Shown here: positions 62,212 through 64,000 of the stretch, in pieces
Layout of the letters: each line of letters begins with the position of its first letter
Position numbering within the stretch: the first letter of the stretch is position 1
NCBI GenBank assembly: GCA_036244855.1
Contig: BQKZ01002453.1
Location: 1 to 64,000, forward strand
Direction: 5' to 3'
Source of the DNA: Temnopleurus reevesii
Lineage: Eukaryota; Echinodermata; Echinoidea; Temnopleuroida; Temnopleuridae
Length of the DNA: 64,000 nt
Program-made: the position numbers and the translations under genes
Notes under the pieces: model-generated
Seen by the model: the letters and a program-made list of their open reading frames with translations, nothing else
Told to the model about the DNA's origin: nothing
Databases searched by the model: none

Positions 62212-62555
62212 GCTTGCTTCCCTATTTGTTAAAGAGCTGAAGATGAGTTAGCATGCCAAAGGCCTAAAGCTCAACTGTGCTAACCCGCTCATAAACAAGT
62301 TCATACCTCCGACAAATTATAGCCTCACTCAAGAATCACGCAAACTATACAAAATATTGGCCATGAACCATCCTCCAATGTCCAATGCTTGCTTTCTAAT
62401 TTGTTAAAAAGCTGAAGATAAGTTATCATGTCAAAGGCAAAAAGCTCAACTATGCTAACCCGCTTATAAATAAGTTCATATCTACGACAAATTATAGCCT
62501 CGCTCAAGAATCACACAAACTATACAAACTATTGGCCATGAACCATACTACAGAG
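62212..62555. repeat. Tandem duplication, two units of about 172 bp
   Basis: Units begin GCTTGCTTCCCTATTTGTTA and GCTTGCTTTCTAATTTGTTA and both run through GACAAATTATAGCCTC, CAAGAATCAC and ATTGGCCATGAACCAT. They differ at scattered bases. Confidence 0.75.
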
Positions 62556-63561
62556 TTGACAAAATTGAAAATACACCCCCCCCCCCTCCATAACTCTTTC
62601 CACCCTTCACCCAAATCAAGAGATCGCCAAATATGTAGCACACACGCATCGAGACCCACGTCTTGCTTGTAAATTTCCCAACGGCACGCGACCAGTTTCA
62701 CGACCGTCAACAGCGTCAATTTCATATTTGTATCTTTCTTTTATGATGGAATTCTTTAAGATGATACAATGAGGGTGTTTTGCACTTAGAGTTATCAATC
62801 ATTTCCGTCTTGCTGACATATTTTTGTAACGGAAAATATTTCTCCTCGCGTGCGTGAAATTCCTTTCAGCATCGCATCAGGTCGCTTATGATTATAATTA
62901 CCATGATTTTCAGACTTGAAAGGAGATGTGTCTCGCAAATGTATTAAACAGTTTGTTTTGGATGTGAAACAGTGATGGGTCATGTAATGACTAAAAATTT
63001 GCAATTTTTTTAGGATTAAAAATACATTGTTGTTCATAGTTCTTTCTTCATTTTTAACTGTCATGATTATCCCAAATGAATCGATGCAAATTTTAATGTT
63101 TGTATAGCTTTAATGATGTAATTTGGTCAAGATTTTGATGAATATTTTTTGATGAGTTTGCGCAAAATTCGAAGATATCGAACGTTTCATACTTCGCTGA
63201 GAACTGGTTTTATCCAAAAAGAAATGAGAACATGCAGTCATGACTGGAATTCAATTTGCTCCCCATTTCAGAAAGGCATAATTTTTGTTTTTATCATGGA
63301 AATTTATCCAAAAATATCTTTATTTATTCCTCAACAAGATCCATGAATATCAAACATATCGACACGGTTCACTGAGCACAGTACATAAAAAGTGAATGTT
63401 TGGCAGTATCATAAATTTGACAACTTATTTTTCTTTTTAGTTAAACTTGTTTTTATTTTGAGTTTAGTCGTTTGTAAATGATCATCAACCATCATCTTAT
63501 CAAATGTATACCATCAGGAAGTTGTCACGCATCAATGAGCACTATTCATAGCCTTATTCTT

Positions 63562-63581
63562 TTATATATATATATATATAT
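63562..63581. repeat. TA microsatellite
   Basis: TA run of about 10 units. Confidence 0.75.
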
Positions 63582-64000
63582 GTATATTATATTCTTCTGA
63601 ATGCCATTTTAATATGCTCAATGAAGCGAAATAATTTTCACAATGATCTGTTTTTAAAAATTAAAGAGGAGTACGATTGATGCCTTAAAATTCTGAAATC
63701 TACTGAAAAGCGCAGTAAAGATGCATAAGAAATTTTAGCTAAAATAAAATAAAATTTATAAGGAATTACTTTGATACTGTGATATAAGAAATTTGTAATG
63801 AAATGTATAAAGAACCATATAAAACAACAGATCGAGTGTTCGTCACCAGAGATCTGGTTGAGAGCGGGGGGGGGGGGGGTACTCACCATCCCACCCATCA
63901 TCCATCACCCCCGCCATACACCCAGTCCCACACTTCGCACACTTAGCCCCAAAGTCCAGCATAAAATAAATAAAATGATCACCTTCAAAATTTAAGGATT

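Overview
This is AT-rich animal genomic DNA and looks like a sea-urchin (echinoid) locus. It has introns with GT-AG borders, many microsatellites, tRNA-derived SINE-like sequences and several families of short inverted-repeat transposons. The only protein-coding gene I can support is a Notch ligand of the Delta class on the minus strand. The echinoid assignment is an inference from the protein and from the repeat style; no species is claimed.

The delta gene runs from an ATG at 57051 to a stop at 42864-42866, in ten coding exons. I rebuilt it from splice signals and reading phase: 57051-56986, 56767-56477, 55959-55899, 52352-52098, 48987-48933, 48283-47995, 47642-47432, 47182-46090, 44889-44826 and 42869-42864. 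The joined reading frame gives 796 residues: signal peptide, MNNL domain, DSL domain, nine EGF repeats, one membrane span (about 590-612) and a cytoplasmic tail of about 184 residues ending in Ala-Thr-Glu-Val. The last exon contributes only the final valine and the stop. Upstream of the ATG is a plausible core promoter: TATATAAA at 57699-57706, a POU/octamer-like site at 57731-57743 and HES-type CACGCG sites at 57762-57767 and 57256-57261.

Positions 1-42680 hold no gene I can support. They hold tandem repeats (a 33-bp minisatellite near 2.5-3.1 kb, a roughly 185-230 bp satellite near 17-18.1 kb, a 32-bp minisatellite near 33.5-33.8 kb) and at least four inverted-repeat element families. Two copies of one family (21182-21768 and 34778-35271) are each flanked by TTAA. 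A 758-bp element at 31322-32079 also has TTAA flanks and CCCTATT ends. Further families are a GGGCCCGTAACATAA-ended family (three copies) and a TA-flanked element at 15122-15280. There are also tRNA-like SINE fragments and many simple repeats.

Positions 57.8-64 kb, upstream of delta, hold a CCAAT/octamer region near 58.74-58.92 kb, a tandem duplication at 62.2-62.55 kb and simple repeats. The introns of delta carry candidate regulatory sites, most notably an octamer/CCAAT/E-box cluster in intron 9 (43.1-43.3 kb), an RFX X-box-like site in intron 8 and a HES-type site in intron 4. No new multi-gene system was found. The most interesting signals are the delta C-terminal splicing arrangement, the promoter architecture and the TTAA-flanked element families.
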